Below are positions 45,079 to 53,635 of a stretch of DNA of 64,000 nt, piece by piece. The number at the start of each line of letters is the position of its first letter. Position 1 is the stretch's first letter. Position numbers and translations under genes: made by a program. Source of the stretch: DATEZO01 sp035255485 (lineage in GTDB: Bacteria > Pseudomonadota > Gammaproteobacteria > Burkholderiales > Burkholderiaceae_D); contig DATEZO010000137.1 in assembly GCA_035255485.1 (NCBI GenBank), positions 38,211 to 102,210 of the forward strand, written 5' to 3'. Below the pieces are notes generated by a model, which worked only from the letters and a program-made list of their open reading frames with translations, was not told the DNA's origin and ran no database searches.

Positions 45079-46569
45079 TTACAAAACCAGCGTGACGACT
45101 TTCTCTTCAGTGACTGCTTCGATGCCGGCCCAACCCAGTTCGCGGCCGATGCCGCTGGTCTTGGAACCGCCCCATGGCAGGCGCGGATCAATTGGCGCCC
45201 AACCATTGATACCGATGGCTCCGGCGCGAATCTTCGACGCCATCAGGTGTGCATTGCTGACATCACGAGTCCATATCGTGGCAGCCAGTCCATAACGTGT
45301 GGCATTGGCAATTTTGATTGCGTCATCAACATCATCGAACGCAATGACCACGCCAACCGGTCCGAAAATCTCTTCCTGCGCAATGCGCATGTCATTGTCG
45401 GCCTGGCCGAAAATGGTCGGGCGGAAGAAATAACCCGGCTGGTCGAGCCGTTTGCCGCCAGCGACGATGGTAGCGCCTTCCTGCATGCCGGCATCGACAT
45501 AGCTGGCGACACGTTCCAATTGCCGCTTGCTGACCAGTGAACCCATGTTGGTCTGCGGATCCAGCGGATCGCCCAGCTTGATACCCTGGGCAGCACCAGC
45601 CAGCGCCTCCAGCACCTGAGCGTATTTCGAGCGGTGCACCAGCACCCGTGTACCGGCAGCGCATACCTGGCCCTGGTTGAAGAACAATCCCATCGCGGCG
45701 CCACCCACTGCGGCCTCGATATTTGCGTCGGCCATGATGATCTGGGGCGACTTGCCGCCCAATTCGAGCGCCACCCGCTTGAAGCCATCGGCCGCTACGC
45801 GCATGATTTCGCGCCCGACTTCCGGGCTGCCGGTAAAGCTGACCTTGTCGATTCCGGGATGGCGCGACAATGCCGCACCGGCGACTTCACCCAACCCTGG
45901 AACGACGTTGAACACGCCTGGCGGAAAACCGGCTTCCTCGATCAGCTTGGCCAGATACAGCGTGGTCAGCGGCGCTTCTTCGGCAGGCTTGAGCACCATG
46001 GTGCAACCGGCGGCAAGCGCTGGCGCCAGCTTCCAGCAGGCAATCATGGCAGGGGTATTCCACGGCGTGATGGCGCCCACCACGCCGATTGGTTCGCGCA
46101 CCGTATAGGACAGTGTCGGCAGGCCGAAATAACCGGGGGTCGGAATGCTGCGGCCTTCAATCTTGTCGGCCCAGCCGGCAAAATAACGCACGGTGCTGAT
46201 GGCATTCGGAATGTCGAGAACGGTAGGCTCCATCAGCGGCCGGCCGAGATTCAGTGTTTCCAGTTTGGCCAGATAATCCTTGTCGCGCTCCATCAGCTCG
46301 GCCAATCGGTACAGCAGCTTGCCGCGCTCGGCGCCATTCATTTTCGACCATTCGCCGCCATCGAACTGGGCGCGTGCCGCGCGCACTGCAGCATCGACAT
46401 CCTCTGGCTTGGCCGAGGCAACCTTGGCCAGCAGACGCTCGGTAGCCGGGTTAAACACATCGAAAGTGCCTCCGTCAGTGGCAGGCTGCCAGCGGCCATC
46501 GATATAAAGCTGGTTGCATAACACCATTCGTGCTGCATCGGTGGATTGAAGTGCTGCCTTGATATCCAT
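45079..46569 (-). CDS. Aldehyde dehydrogenase (amine-derived aldehyde)
   Basis: A 496-residue NAD-dependent aldehyde dehydrogenase. GAITPWNTPAMIACWKLAPALAAGCT (165-190) binds the cofactor, ALELGGKSPQIIMAD holds the base (Glu269) and FFNQGQVCAAGTR the catalytic cysteine (Cys303). The profile is that of broad aliphatic/aromatic (betaine- or phenylacetaldehyde-type) dehydrogenases. Being the first metabolic gene after the TTQ dehydrogenase genes, it is the natural candidate to oxidise the aldehyde product. No signal peptide is present, so the aldehyde must enter the cytoplasm. Start chosen at 46569, five bases after a GGGGG. Confidence 0.9.
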   Translation of the reverse strand: MDIKAALQSTDAARMVLCNQLYIDGRWQPATDGGTFDVFNPATERLLAKVASAKPEDVDAAVRAARAQFDGGEWSKMNGAERGKLLYRLAELMERDKDYLAKLETLNLGRPLMEPTVLDIPNAISTVRYFAGWADKIEGRSIPTPGYFGLPTLSYTVREPIGVVGAITPWNTPAMIACWKLAPALAAGCTMVLKPAEEAPLTTLYLAKLIEEAGFPPGVFNVVPGLGEVAGAALSRHPGIDKVSFTGSPEVGREIMRVAADGFKRVALELGGKSPQIIMADANIEAAVGGAAMGLFFNQGQVCAAGTRVLVHRSKYAQVLEALAGAAQGIKLGDPLDPQTNMGSLVSKRQLERVASYVDAGMQEGATIVAGGKRLDQPGYFFRPTIFGQADNDMRIAQEEIFGPVGVVIAFDDVDDAIKIANATRYGLAATIWTRDVSNAHLMASKIRAGAIGINGWAPIDPRLPWGGSKTSGIGRELGWAGIEAVTEEKVVTLVL

Positions 46570-46600
46570 CATTGCCCCCTGCAAAATAGAAACAGATGTA

Positions 46601-46630
46601 AAACAAAATCCCTTGGCAAAGTACAAGGGG
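46601..46630 (-). terminator. Weak hairpin with T-rich tail before the aldehyde dehydrogenase gene
   Basis: CCCTTG and CAAGGG (46610-46615, 46624-46629) pair over an 8-base loop and are followed on the minus strand by ATTTTGTTT. It sits in the 273-base gap between the cytochrome c and aldehyde dehydrogenase genes, so transcription may be attenuated there. The rest of the gap shows no clear promoter. Confidence 0.4.
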
Positions 46631-46842
46631 AATTACCGCAAAAATCCGTTCACAGCATTGATTGATTCCGCATAGCGCTCACTCACCCACCGCGAGTTGC
46701 GAGCGACCCCGATCGCCTTTCCATGCGCTGGCTCCATGCATCGACGCCGAATGGCATCCGGTGATTGATGCTGGCAAGCATCCTGCGGTCCGGCATGTGC
46801 TGCTCATACGCCATAGCAGTAGCCATGCTGGAGAAAACACGT

Positions 46843-47355
46843 TCACCGGCCCTTGCCTTCCGTAGTGAGACGGCTCACCAGCGCCTGCCTTGCAGCATAA
46901 TTCGCGACCGGTGTCGATTTTTCAGCCCTGTGCTGCTTCACTTCGTCCTCCGTAAAGGGCTGAAAATCCTTTGGCAAACTAGCCTGATTGAACTGGGTAA
47001 GCACATGATTAAGCGCTTCGGCCACTTCGGCATCCGTCAATGGCCGCACCACAGCCATACTGCCTACATACCTCTGCCCGGCCACGGTAATCGTGCCGCT
47101 CATGCCATATGCGACGATGCGGGCCAGCAGCGCACGCCCAGCCGGCGTCTGAGCATAATGTCCGAGGGTTTCTGTCAAAGGCGGAACAAATCCGGGCGAA
47201 CCCTGAGCATTGGCCATGTGACAGGTAGCGCAGTGTGCTGCAAAGACATCAGAACCAGCGGCATGAACTGCAGTTGCGCCGATGAGGCACGCAGCAAAGG
47301 CAAGGCCTGATCTCATGCGCCTGCCAGCAAACAAGGCAGCCATCATTTTTGTCAT
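46843..47355 (-). CDS. Monoheme cytochrome c next to the TTQ dehydrogenase
   Basis: A 170-residue exported protein with a signal peptide ending AVHA (about residue 32) and one heme site CATCH at 42-46. MSGTITVAGQRYVG and a following Met-containing segment are suited to an axial methionine. Its ATG at 47355 overlaps the aauA stop (ATGA), so it is translationally coupled to the TTQ subunit. No azurin or amicyanin gene is present in this window, so this cytochrome is the best candidate for the electron acceptor of the dehydrogenase (inference). The longer frame to 47421 lies inside aauA. Confidence 0.87.
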   Translation of the reverse strand: MTKMMAALFAGRRMRSGLAFAACLIGATAVHAAGSDVFAAHCATCHMANAQGSPGFVPPLTETLGHYAQTPAGRALLARIVAYGMSGTITVAGQRYVGSMAVVRPLTDAEVAEALNHVLTQFNQASLPKDFQPFTEDEVKQHRAEKSTPVANYAARQALVSRLTTEGKGR

Positions 47356-47882
47356 TTTTGCGCCACCCCAAGTATGACCGACGTCGAGCAGTGATAAACC
47401 ATGCTCGATGTGCCGAGACACCAGTCGATATCGTTATTCGACTGCGGCCGGTACATCGGGGTATCGTCCTCGTTGCGATTGCAGAAACAGCGTCCGCAAC
47501 TGCCCTTGCCGCAACAGTCGTTGTACGAAATAAGATAATCGGTTCCATCTGCCGGATTCCGGCAAGTCCCGATCCAGGTAAGCGGCGATCGCTCGCTGCC
47601 CGGTGGGCAGGAACTGGAAGTGCCGCCGCAGCAGGAACAGAGCCAGCCGTCAATACCGCAATAACGCCAATAATCGCAGGATTGCGGGTCGCCCGGGTCG
47701 GCTGCGCTGCCTTTTTTGGGTTGCGCGGCTTCCGCCTTGCCGGTGATGCGATCGATCGGCAGCAATGGCAGCAATGCGCCGCCGGCCAGGACACGACCCA
47801 GTCTTGCCAGTGCGCCGCGCCGCGAAGTACGCTGCGCCAGCCGACGTGAAGTCATCTCGGAGAAATTATCAAACCATGCCAT
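47352..47882 (-). CDS. aauA: Aromatic/methylamine dehydrogenase light chain (TTQ subunit)
   Basis: A 176-residue precursor of the small subunit that carries tryptophan tryptophylquinone. An unusually long leader contains a twin-arginine motif (TSRRGALARLGR, Arg21-Arg22), so export is by Tat. The mature part has CDYWRYCGIDGWLCSCCGG, CPPGSERSP and WIGTCRNP, with the first TTQ tryptophan at 103. SYNDCCG carries the catalytic aspartate (122), and NNDIDWCLG the second TTQ tryptophan (154). There are 14 cysteines, as I recall for aromatic amine dehydrogenase; methylamine dehydrogenase has 12. The C-terminus STSVILGVAQK is also closer to the aromatic type, whereas PMYRPQSNND recalls methylamine dehydrogenase. 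The substrate is therefore not certain. Confidence 0.93.
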   Translation of the reverse strand: MAWFDNFSEMTSRRLAQRTSRRGALARLGRVLAGGALLPLLPIDRITGKAEAAQPKKGSAADPGDPQSCDYWRYCGIDGWLCSCCGGTSSSCPPGSERSPLTWIGTCRNPADGTDYLISYNDCCGKGSCGRCFCNRNEDDTPMYRPQSNNDIDWCLGTSSMVYHCSTSVILGVAQK

Positions 47883-47906
47883 GAATTATTACCTTTCTGG
47901 TTGCGC

Positions 47907-48503
47907 TCAAGCGCCCTGTTTCTGGAGATATTCCTGCAACGAACCAACGCCGGTTTGCTGGGCTTCGAACAGGCTTTCCAAATGTTCGCGCGTATTGATC
48001 AACCCCTTCGCGCGGATCACGCCATCAGCATCGACCAGCACCGCATAAGGCAGCTTGCCGATCTGATATGCCATTCCAAGTTCGTGCGACAGTACATACG
48101 GGAATGCCTCCAGGCGCTCGCGTACGACGAAACGGCGCTGATCTTCTTCATCGCCATCACTGGCGAGAATAAGATCCGTAGAGGTTTCCGACTTCAGCAG
48201 CGACTTGGCGATCGGCAGCAGTTTTTTGCAGACCGGGCAACTGGGAGAGACGAATAGCATGACCGTATTCCTGTTGCCCTGATGAATGCCGCCCAGTTTC
48301 AGGGCATGGCCGGCAAGATCACGCAGTTCGAACAGCGGTGCACGCTCGCCGATGCGCGGCCCCTTGTCGATGATGAGAGCACCGGCCGGGGCAACGCGCT
48401 CGTAAAGCACGCCGATCTGGCGCGCCAGCGCCAGGGTGACCATGGCCAGTACAACCACTATGGCCCAAAGCACCAGGTTCGAAACAAGCAAAGCTTCAGT
48501 CAT
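47907..48503 (-). CDS. mauD: MauD-type thioredoxin-like maturation protein
   Basis: A 198-residue membrane-anchored thioredoxin-fold protein with one N-terminal membrane helix (about residues 8-28) and a redox motif CPVC in LFVSPSCPVCKKLLPIAK (Cys89, Cys92). MauD is needed to form or isomerise the many disulfides of the TTQ light chain in the periplasm; without it the light chain is degraded. It overlaps the mauE stop by eight bases and lies 24 bases before aauA. Confidence 0.93.
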   Translation of the reverse strand: MTEALLVSNLVLWAIVVVLAMVTLALARQIGVLYERVAPAGALIIDKGPRIGERAPLFELRDLAGHALKLGGIHQGNRNTVMLFVSPSCPVCKKLLPIAKSLLKSETSTDLILASDGDEEDQRRFVVRERLEAFPYVLSHELGMAYQIGKLPYAVLVDADGVIRAKGLINTREHLESLFEAQQTGVGSLQEYLQKQGA

Positions 48504-49041
48504 GGGAATTCCTCAAATTGGAGAGTTTTGGCGCATTGGCAATCAGGCGATTGAATACGCCGAATAGAAACAGCACCGTGATAGTGGCAAAGCCGATCGT
48601 GGCAAAGTCGATCCAGTGCACCGCCCGCGCCGCATCCGGCAGCAGCAGCAGACCTGCCGGCAACGCCAGTGCGATGTTCCGAACCACCAGCCAACCACTG
48701 ATTTCGCTGCGCTGTGCCGCCGGACCCCAGCAGCCGCAATCGATTTCGCGCCGGCCACGCGCCAGATTAATGCCGATGGCGAGCGCGAACAAGAGCAGCA
48801 GGGCAATTGCTCCTGCCGCAGCGAGAGCCCGGCTGGGCGGATACAGCAAGCCGGCAGCGAAAGCGAGTTCCGCAGCCGGCACGGCAAATGCGACCGGCGA
48901 CAGCACGCTGTCAGGGACGAGCCGATATTGACGGACTGCCTCGGTAAACCAGGCGAAGTCCCGGATTTTCTCGATACCGCTGGCCAGGAAAATCAGCGCC
49001 AGCGAGGCCTCCAGAATACCGTTAATGACAGGATCGATCAT
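48496..49041 (-). CDS. mauE: MauE-type membrane maturation protein
   Basis: A 181-residue inner membrane protein with four to five hydrophobic segments and the DoxX/MauE pattern: FLASGIEKIRDFAWFTEAVRQYRLVP near the start, a central RGRREIDCGCWGPAAQ with a Cys pair, and a final FATITVLFLFGVFNRL. MauE works with MauD in exporting or oxidising the light chain, probably as a thiol-redox conduit through the membrane. It starts 13 bases after aauB. Confidence 0.92.
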   Translation of the reverse strand: MIDPVINGILEASLALIFLASGIEKIRDFAWFTEAVRQYRLVPDSVLSPVAFAVPAAELAFAAGLLYPPSRALAAAGAIALLLLFALAIGINLARGRREIDCGCWGPAAQRSEISGWLVVRNIALALPAGLLLLPDAARAVHWIDFATIGFATITVLFLFGVFNRLIANAPKLSNLRNSHD

Positions 49042-49054
49042 GGTGATTGACGCC

Positions 49055-50197
49055 TTATGGATTCATCATGACCATCGCCGTTTCGGCAACACCCTTGACG
49101 GTGCTCTTGTACCGACCGGATCGCGCATCGTAGGCATGTACGCTGCCGTCCGCGCCCAGTGCGTAGAGCAATGGCTGCTGGCCAGGGCCGGTCAGCAGGC
49201 TGACCACCGGTGTCTTGGCGTGAATCCGCTGGATGCGCGTATTGTTCTTGAGGTCATACACCCAGATTTCGCTGGCGGGATCCTTGTGGGTGCCCGTCTT
49301 GCCCTGATGCATGGCGACATAGAGACGCCCCAGTACTTCATTGGCCGTGACATACTGCCAGCCACCCGGGCGCCAGTTATTTTTCTTGTCGGCGGCATTC
49401 AGCAAGGACCAGGTGTTGCCTGCAGCAGGCTGATCGGCAGCCACGTCCAGCGGGTGAACCTCGCCCAGGAAGGAAACAAAGAACAACTGGTTTTTCAGGC
49501 GTGCCGGCGCGACATTGATCGAGTCACTATCCGGGTTGAAAAAAGCCTGTCCGCCCTTTTGCTGCGATACCGGCTTGCCGCTATCGTCCAGCTTTACCGT
49601 CAGCAGCTTGCCATCGCTGCAAAGCATTGAAAATGCGCGCCCGCTGGCAGCCGGATACATCATGGAGCAGCCTGGCGTGGCGATTTCGCCTACGAACTGC
49701 CGGCTCTTGAGATCGACCACGCTAACCGATGTCGCCGGCGAAAAGTTGAATTGCAGAAGGAAACGTCCGTCGGCAGTCACCACGGTTCCGTAAGGCATCG
49801 TCACGGAGATGAAGCGCTTGTTAGGCAAAATAACCTCGCCTATCGGCTTCAATTCGCTGGTGTCGTAGATCGTGAGCACATCAGTGCGTTCGCCACGGCT
49901 GCCGCGCGAATAAAAGGTCTCGGTAACATAGAGTTCCTTTTTATCGGGGGAGGTGCCTACCCCGGCAACCAGCCCGGTCGTCACCATGCCGATGACTTCC
50001 TGCTTTTCCGTATCGACCAGGGATACCCTGCTTTCCGTCATGTGACTGAAGCCGACATCAACTACATATACCCAATGCGGTTTGGGCGGGAAAGGAAGTG
50101 TTTCCAATTTCAACGTCTCGGCCGGTAACTCGGCCCGGCTCGCAGACATTACTCCCAGCAGTAGCGATGTCAATAATGCAAATCCCATTTTTTTCAT
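49055..50197 (-). CDS. aauB: Aromatic/methylamine dehydrogenase heavy chain
   Basis: A 380-residue precursor with a Sec signal peptide (KKMGFALLTSLLLGVMSASRA). The mature seven-bladed beta-propeller shows repeated blade motifs such as WVYVVDVGFSHMTESRVSLVDTEKQEVIGMV, ELYVTETFYSRGSRGERTDVLTIYD and EIWVYDLKNNTRIQRIH. It forms the alpha2beta2 enzyme with the TTQ subunit in the periplasm. The order B-E-D-A matches the aau gene order of aromatic amine dehydrogenase. The ATG at 50197 was chosen for the signal peptide; the longer frame runs through the promoter. It is the first gene of the operon, about 140 bases downstream of a sigma-54 promoter. Confidence 0.93.
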   Translation of the reverse strand: MKKMGFALLTSLLLGVMSASRAELPAETLKLETLPFPPKPHWVYVVDVGFSHMTESRVSLVDTEKQEVIGMVTTGLVAGVGTSPDKKELYVTETFYSRGSRGERTDVLTIYDTSELKPIGEVILPNKRFISVTMPYGTVVTADGRFLLQFNFSPATSVSVVDLKSRQFVGEIATPGCSMMYPAASGRAFSMLCSDGKLLTVKLDDSGKPVSQQKGGQAFFNPDSDSINVAPARLKNQLFFVSFLGEVHPLDVAADQPAAGNTWSLLNAADKKNNWRPGGWQYVTANEVLGRLYVAMHQGKTGTHKDPASEIWVYDLKNNTRIQRIHAKTPVVSLLTGPGQQPLLYALGADGSVHAYDARSGRYKSTVKGVAETAMVMMNP

Positions 50198-50345
50198 ATT
50201 CTGCCTGTCCTTATCTTGAATCCATCGGGCATTCCTGATGATTTGTATTTCTTGCAACCTGTTGCAGGCACCCCGACTTTCGAGAGCCGCTGATCTACCC
50301 TTACTTTTCTGAAGCACATGCGAGATCATTTCCGGTTCATTAAAC

Positions 50346-50360
50346 GCAAGCAATGTGCCA
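50346..50360 (-). promoter_or_regulatory. Sigma-54 (-24/-12) promoter of the amine operon
   Basis: On the minus strand TGGCAC (50355-50360) is followed after exactly five bases by TTGC (50346-50349), a full match to the TGGCAC-N5-TTGC consensus. It points to aauB and would give a leader of about 138 bases. A sigma-54 activator gene lies immediately upstream in the opposite direction, which is the expected partner. Confidence 0.9.
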
Positions 50361-50487
50361 CCTCCCCAAATTGGTGCGGCGCATCACTCGCAACTCTTTG
50401 TATACATTGTTTTTGTTTGACATAAATCATATTTAAAGGGCATCCTAGCGAAATTGCAGGCAGCGTGTCGCATGCATCAAAATGAGA

Positions 50488-50503
50488 ATTCGATGTATCG
50501 AAT
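50488..50503. promoter_or_regulatory. Candidate activator-binding site (16-bp palindrome)
   Basis: ATTCGAT-GT-ATCGAAT is a perfect inverted repeat centred about 160 bases upstream of the predicted aauB transcription start, a normal distance for the upstream site of a sigma-54 activator. It also lies 49 bases before the activator's own start codon, so autoregulation is possible. Flanking TCGCATG / CATGCGA arms (near 50468 and 50511) form a second, wider inverted repeat. Confidence 0.5.
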
Positions 50504-50551
50504 CGATCCACATGCGAGAATGGCGTAACAAGAAGCGATGGGACAGAGACG

Positions 50552-52513
50552 ATGGACAAAAGAGACGTATTGACAGCCGATGCCGGTACAAGGGTAGCGC
50601 TCGCGCGCAGCCATTTCTTTAATGATGATCCTGTCCCCAAAGGATTGGTGGACGAAGCGATCGAAAAATCATGGCGCCGCTGCGCCAGCCAAGGCTTGAA
50701 CGCCTTCAAGCGCGCCCCTATTTCGGTATACTCGCAGCAGGAATTCCAGCAAATCAAGGAACGCAACCGCCTGCTGGCGCAAGTGGCGCTGCCGGAGCTG
50801 GAGAATCTGTACCAGCAAATCGCCAATACCCGCAGCGTCGTCCTGCTTGCAGACACAGACGCCACCATCCTGAGCTCGCTCGGTAGTCCGCTTTCTGTAG
50901 AAGATTCGTCCATCCGCAAAGTTGGCAATCTTGGTGCATGCTGGAGCGAAGAGCAGATGGGCACCAATGCCATTGGTACAACCATCATTGAACAGCGTGC
51001 AGTTCCCATCTTCGGCGGCGAGCATTATCTGGAACAGCATGGCGCATTTTCCTGCTGGGCCAGCCCGATCTTCGATCCGTACGGGAAGTTGGTTGGGGTA
51101 CTGGATGTGTCAAGCCGCAAGCATCTGCGCCAGATGGAAATGCTGGTCAACATGTCGGCCCAGCTGATTGAGAACCGCCTGTTCCATGCTCACTTCAAAA
51201 AACAGTTGATCGTCCGGTTCCACAATCGGCCGGAATTTCTCGGCACTTTATGGGAGGCGATTGCCGTATTTTCACTGGACGGCAGTCTGTTGGCATTAAA
51301 CAGGGCGGCATTATTGCTGCTCAATATGAGTCACGATCTTGTGACGAACGACGATTTTTCATCGATATTCGATTACAACTTCGAGCATCTGAGCGACTAT
51401 TTTTCAGTGAGCGGACGCTCTCCGCTGCTGGTGTACATGCGTAACGGCGTGCGGGTGTATACGAGTGCGCATCCCGTAAGCACCATGCATCCGGAGGCGG
51501 GCGGTGCAAGCGCAGCGGCAAAGTCATCCATCGGCAACCAGACTGGCATCAAGCCGGAATTCAGCGACATCGCCCTGGGCGAAAAATCGATGGCGGCATT
51601 GATCGAAAAGGCGCAGTGCGCATTTACCGCCGACATCCCGATACTGCTTGAAGGCGAAACCGGCTGCGGCAAGGAAGTGCTGGCAAGAGCCCTGCACCAG
51701 CATTCCAGCCGGGCCGCCCGCCAATTCATCGCCATCAATTGCGCCTCCATTCCCGAAACGCTGATCGAAGCCGAGCTGTTCGGCTACCGCGAAGGCGCTT
51801 TCACCGGTGCCAAGCGCGGCGGCGCCATCGGCAAACTGCAACTGGCAGACAAGGGCACGCTATTCCTGGATGAGATCGGCGACATGCCGCATGGGCTGCA
51901 AGCACGTCTGCTGCGGGTTCTGCAGGAACGCGAGATCACCCCGTTGGGCAGCGACAAGGTAATCCCGATTGATATCGCCATCATTTGCGCCTCGCACATG
52001 AATCTGAAGGAACGGGTGACAAAAGGGCTGTTCCGGGAAGATCTGTATTACCGGCTGAATGGACTGAGAGTCCCGCTACCACCGTTACGAGAAAGAAAAA
52101 ATCTGCGCGAAATCATTGCCCATCTCATTCAGCGCAAGGTAGGCAGCGCACGGCAGGTGGTGGTTTCCGAAGAAGTATTCGATGCTTTTCGCACTCATCC
52201 ATGGCCTGGCAACATACGCCAGCTATCCAGCGTGCTGGCCACCGCGCTGGCATTCCTCGGCGAGAAGGACTGCATCGAACTGCAGCATCTGACCGACGAT
52301 TTCCTGAACGAGCTGATAGAGCGCCGCAACCATCAGGCGGCCGCCGAGTCGGATCAGGTCCATGCACACGGTACCGGCACGCTTGCCTCGATGGAGGCGC
52401 AGGCAATACGCACCGCACTGGAGCGCCACGGCGGGAATATCTCCGCCAGCGCCGCCGCGCTGAATATCAGTCGCGCAACACTGTACCGAAAAATCAAGCA
52501 ATTCATGAATTGA
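50552..52513 (+). CDS. Sigma-54-dependent transcriptional activator (AcoR-like)
   Basis: A 653-residue enhancer-binding protein. A GAF sensor domain (about residues 80-205) includes DTDATILSSLGSP and LGACWSEEQMGTNAIGT, the pattern of the AcoR group. A PAS-like region follows (about 225-310). The AAA+ domain has Walker A GETGCGKE (368-375) and the sigma-54 contact loop GAFTGA (415-420). A Fis-type helix-turn-helix ends the protein (GNISASAAALNISRATLYRKIKQF). The GAF domain probably senses the amine, its aldehyde or a related metabolite. It is divergent from the aau operon, whose promoter is of the -24/-12 type. Confidence 0.93.
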   Translation: MDKRDVLTADAGTRVALARSHFFNDDPVPKGLVDEAIEKSWRRCASQGLNAFKRAPISVYSQQEFQQIKERNRLLAQVALPELENLYQQIANTRSVVLLADTDATILSSLGSPLSVEDSSIRKVGNLGACWSEEQMGTNAIGTTIIEQRAVPIFGGEHYLEQHGAFSCWASPIFDPYGKLVGVLDVSSRKHLRQMEMLVNMSAQLIENRLFHAHFKKQLIVRFHNRPEFLGTLWEAIAVFSLDGSLLALNRAALLLLNMSHDLVTNDDFSSIFDYNFEHLSDYFSVSGRSPLLVYMRNGVRVYTSAHPVSTMHPEAGGASAAAKSSIGNQTGIKPEFSDIALGEKSMAALIEKAQCAFTADIPILLEGETGCGKEVLARALHQHSSRAARQFIAINCASIPETLIEAELFGYREGAFTGAKRGGAIGKLQLADKGTLFLDEIGDMPHGLQARLLRVLQEREITPLGSDKVIPIDIAIICASHMNLKERVTKGLFREDLYYRLNGLRVPLPPLRERKNLREIIAHLIQRKVGSARQVVVSEEVFDAFRTHPWPGNIRQLSSVLATALAFLGEKDCIELQHLTDDFLNELIERRNHQAAAESDQVHAHGTGTLASMEAQAIRTALERHGGNISASAAALNISRATLYRKIKQFMN

Positions 52514-52873
52514 TGGGAAGGCAGGCATGACAATACGTTCCATGTCGCGGATAGTATTCCGCCGCCTCGAAAATGAAAGAATATGGAGACTCCTATCCTC
52601 CAGTGACGCCGTCTCACTAAAACATACACTACCGTGTATTTTTAAAATACCTCTTTATTATTACGAATATTAATGTATTTTTGCCTATACTCCCTATTTT
52701 TTATATAAAAACCGGTGCTGCCAGATTGGCGAATCGCGATAATGGCGTTTTATGTGCCGATCCAGCCAGCGCAACGGCAATCGTCCTGACAAGCCAAGAG
52801 CACCGCGCTTGATCATCATCCAGCGTAGCGGGAAAGCGGCATCATCGTCAGGCAAGATCCGCATGCAATCCAA
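52514..52873. other. Convergent intergenic region holding element copy C
   Basis: About 360 bases between the activator and the exported nitroreductase-like gene. AT-rich and containing the third 71-bp element (52624-52694); the remainder shows no gene, tRNA or clear terminator. Confidence 0.5.
52624..52694 (-). repeat. 71-bp intergenic element, copy C (inverted)
   Basis: On the minus strand it reads GGGAGTATA-GGC-AAAAA, then TCGTAATAA in the middle and TTTTAAAAATACAC-GGTA-GTGTAT at the end, with the same 55-base offset between the two end motifs as copies A and B. It shares the GGGAGTATAGGCAAAAA start exactly with copy A. The genes on both sides converge on it. Confidence 0.8.
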
Positions 52874-53635
52874 CTACTTTGGATAGCCAACCGACTGTGC
52901 CAGGATGATGCGCTGGGAGGGGTTGAGCCCCAACGCCTTCGCCAACGTCGGCTTGTCAATATAGGCGCGGACCATCACCGCCAGATCTTCCGACGCGCCG
53001 TACAGATAGACGTTTTCGCTGATGTGGCCGGCATCGGCCGCCGCATAAAAAACTTTATCAGCTTCACTGTCGCGAGTGAATTTCGCGAAATCGGCGACAT
53101 ATACCAGGCTGACCGGCACCTCTTTCACAAAAGGCTGCAAACCGGTCGACGCGCGCAGATCGCCAACACGCACCATGCGCAGTGCATTGCTTTTCGCATC
53201 GTACAGATAAGCGCCATCGGCCATCACGACATAGATGCCGATCTCCTGCGCATCGTGCGCCGAAGGCGCGGTCCGCCCTCCCGAGACGGGACGATTGATT
53301 CCGAAAGCGGCCCACAACAGACTGGAAAGGACTTGCAGCGGTAACGGATCGCTCTTGAAATTGCGCGTGGTGTGACGCTCCTTGAATACCTGCATCAGAG
53401 GTTTACCGCCCGCGGTCTGTGGCGCCGGCAACCGGATCGCATCCAATGCTTCTGCCGCACCCGGGCCGTGCATGAATGCCCCGACCGTAACTGCGAGAAG
53501 AATCGTGCGCAAGAAAGGGCGTTCACGGTTGATTATGGCCCGTAATTGACTCGTGCTTTTCACGGCAGGACGACTTGCATGATGGCTGTTTGACTCCGTA
53601 CCCGAATGACGCTTGACTCGGCTCAGGTGAGACAC
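52874..53635 (-). CDS. Exported SagB/nitroreductase-like protein
   Basis: A 253-residue protein with an N-terminal hydrophobic segment (RTILLAVTVGAFMHGPGAAEA, about residues 43-63) preceding a SagB/ThcOx-type nitroreductase domain. The domain has FKERHTTRNFKSDPLPLQVLSSLLWAAFGINRP, APSAHDAQEIGIYVV and NPSQRIILAQSVGYPK. The FMN fold is therefore probably presented outside the cytoplasmic membrane, which is unusual. Translation begins at a GTG that shares its first base with the upstream gene's TAG stop (TAGTG), implying tight coupling. It is a paralogue of its neighbour. The reaction is unknown. Confidence 0.82.
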   Translation of the reverse strand: MSHLSRVKRHSGTESNSHHASRPAVKSTSQLRAIINRERPFLRTILLAVTVGAFMHGPGAAEALDAIRLPAPQTAGGKPLMQVFKERHTTRNFKSDPLPLQVLSSLLWAAFGINRPVSGGRTAPSAHDAQEIGIYVVMADGAYLYDAKSNALRMVRVGDLRASTGLQPFVKEVPVSLVYVADFAKFTRDSEADKVFYAAADAGHISENVYLYGASEDLAVMVRAYIDKPTLAKALGLNPSQRIILAQSVGYPK

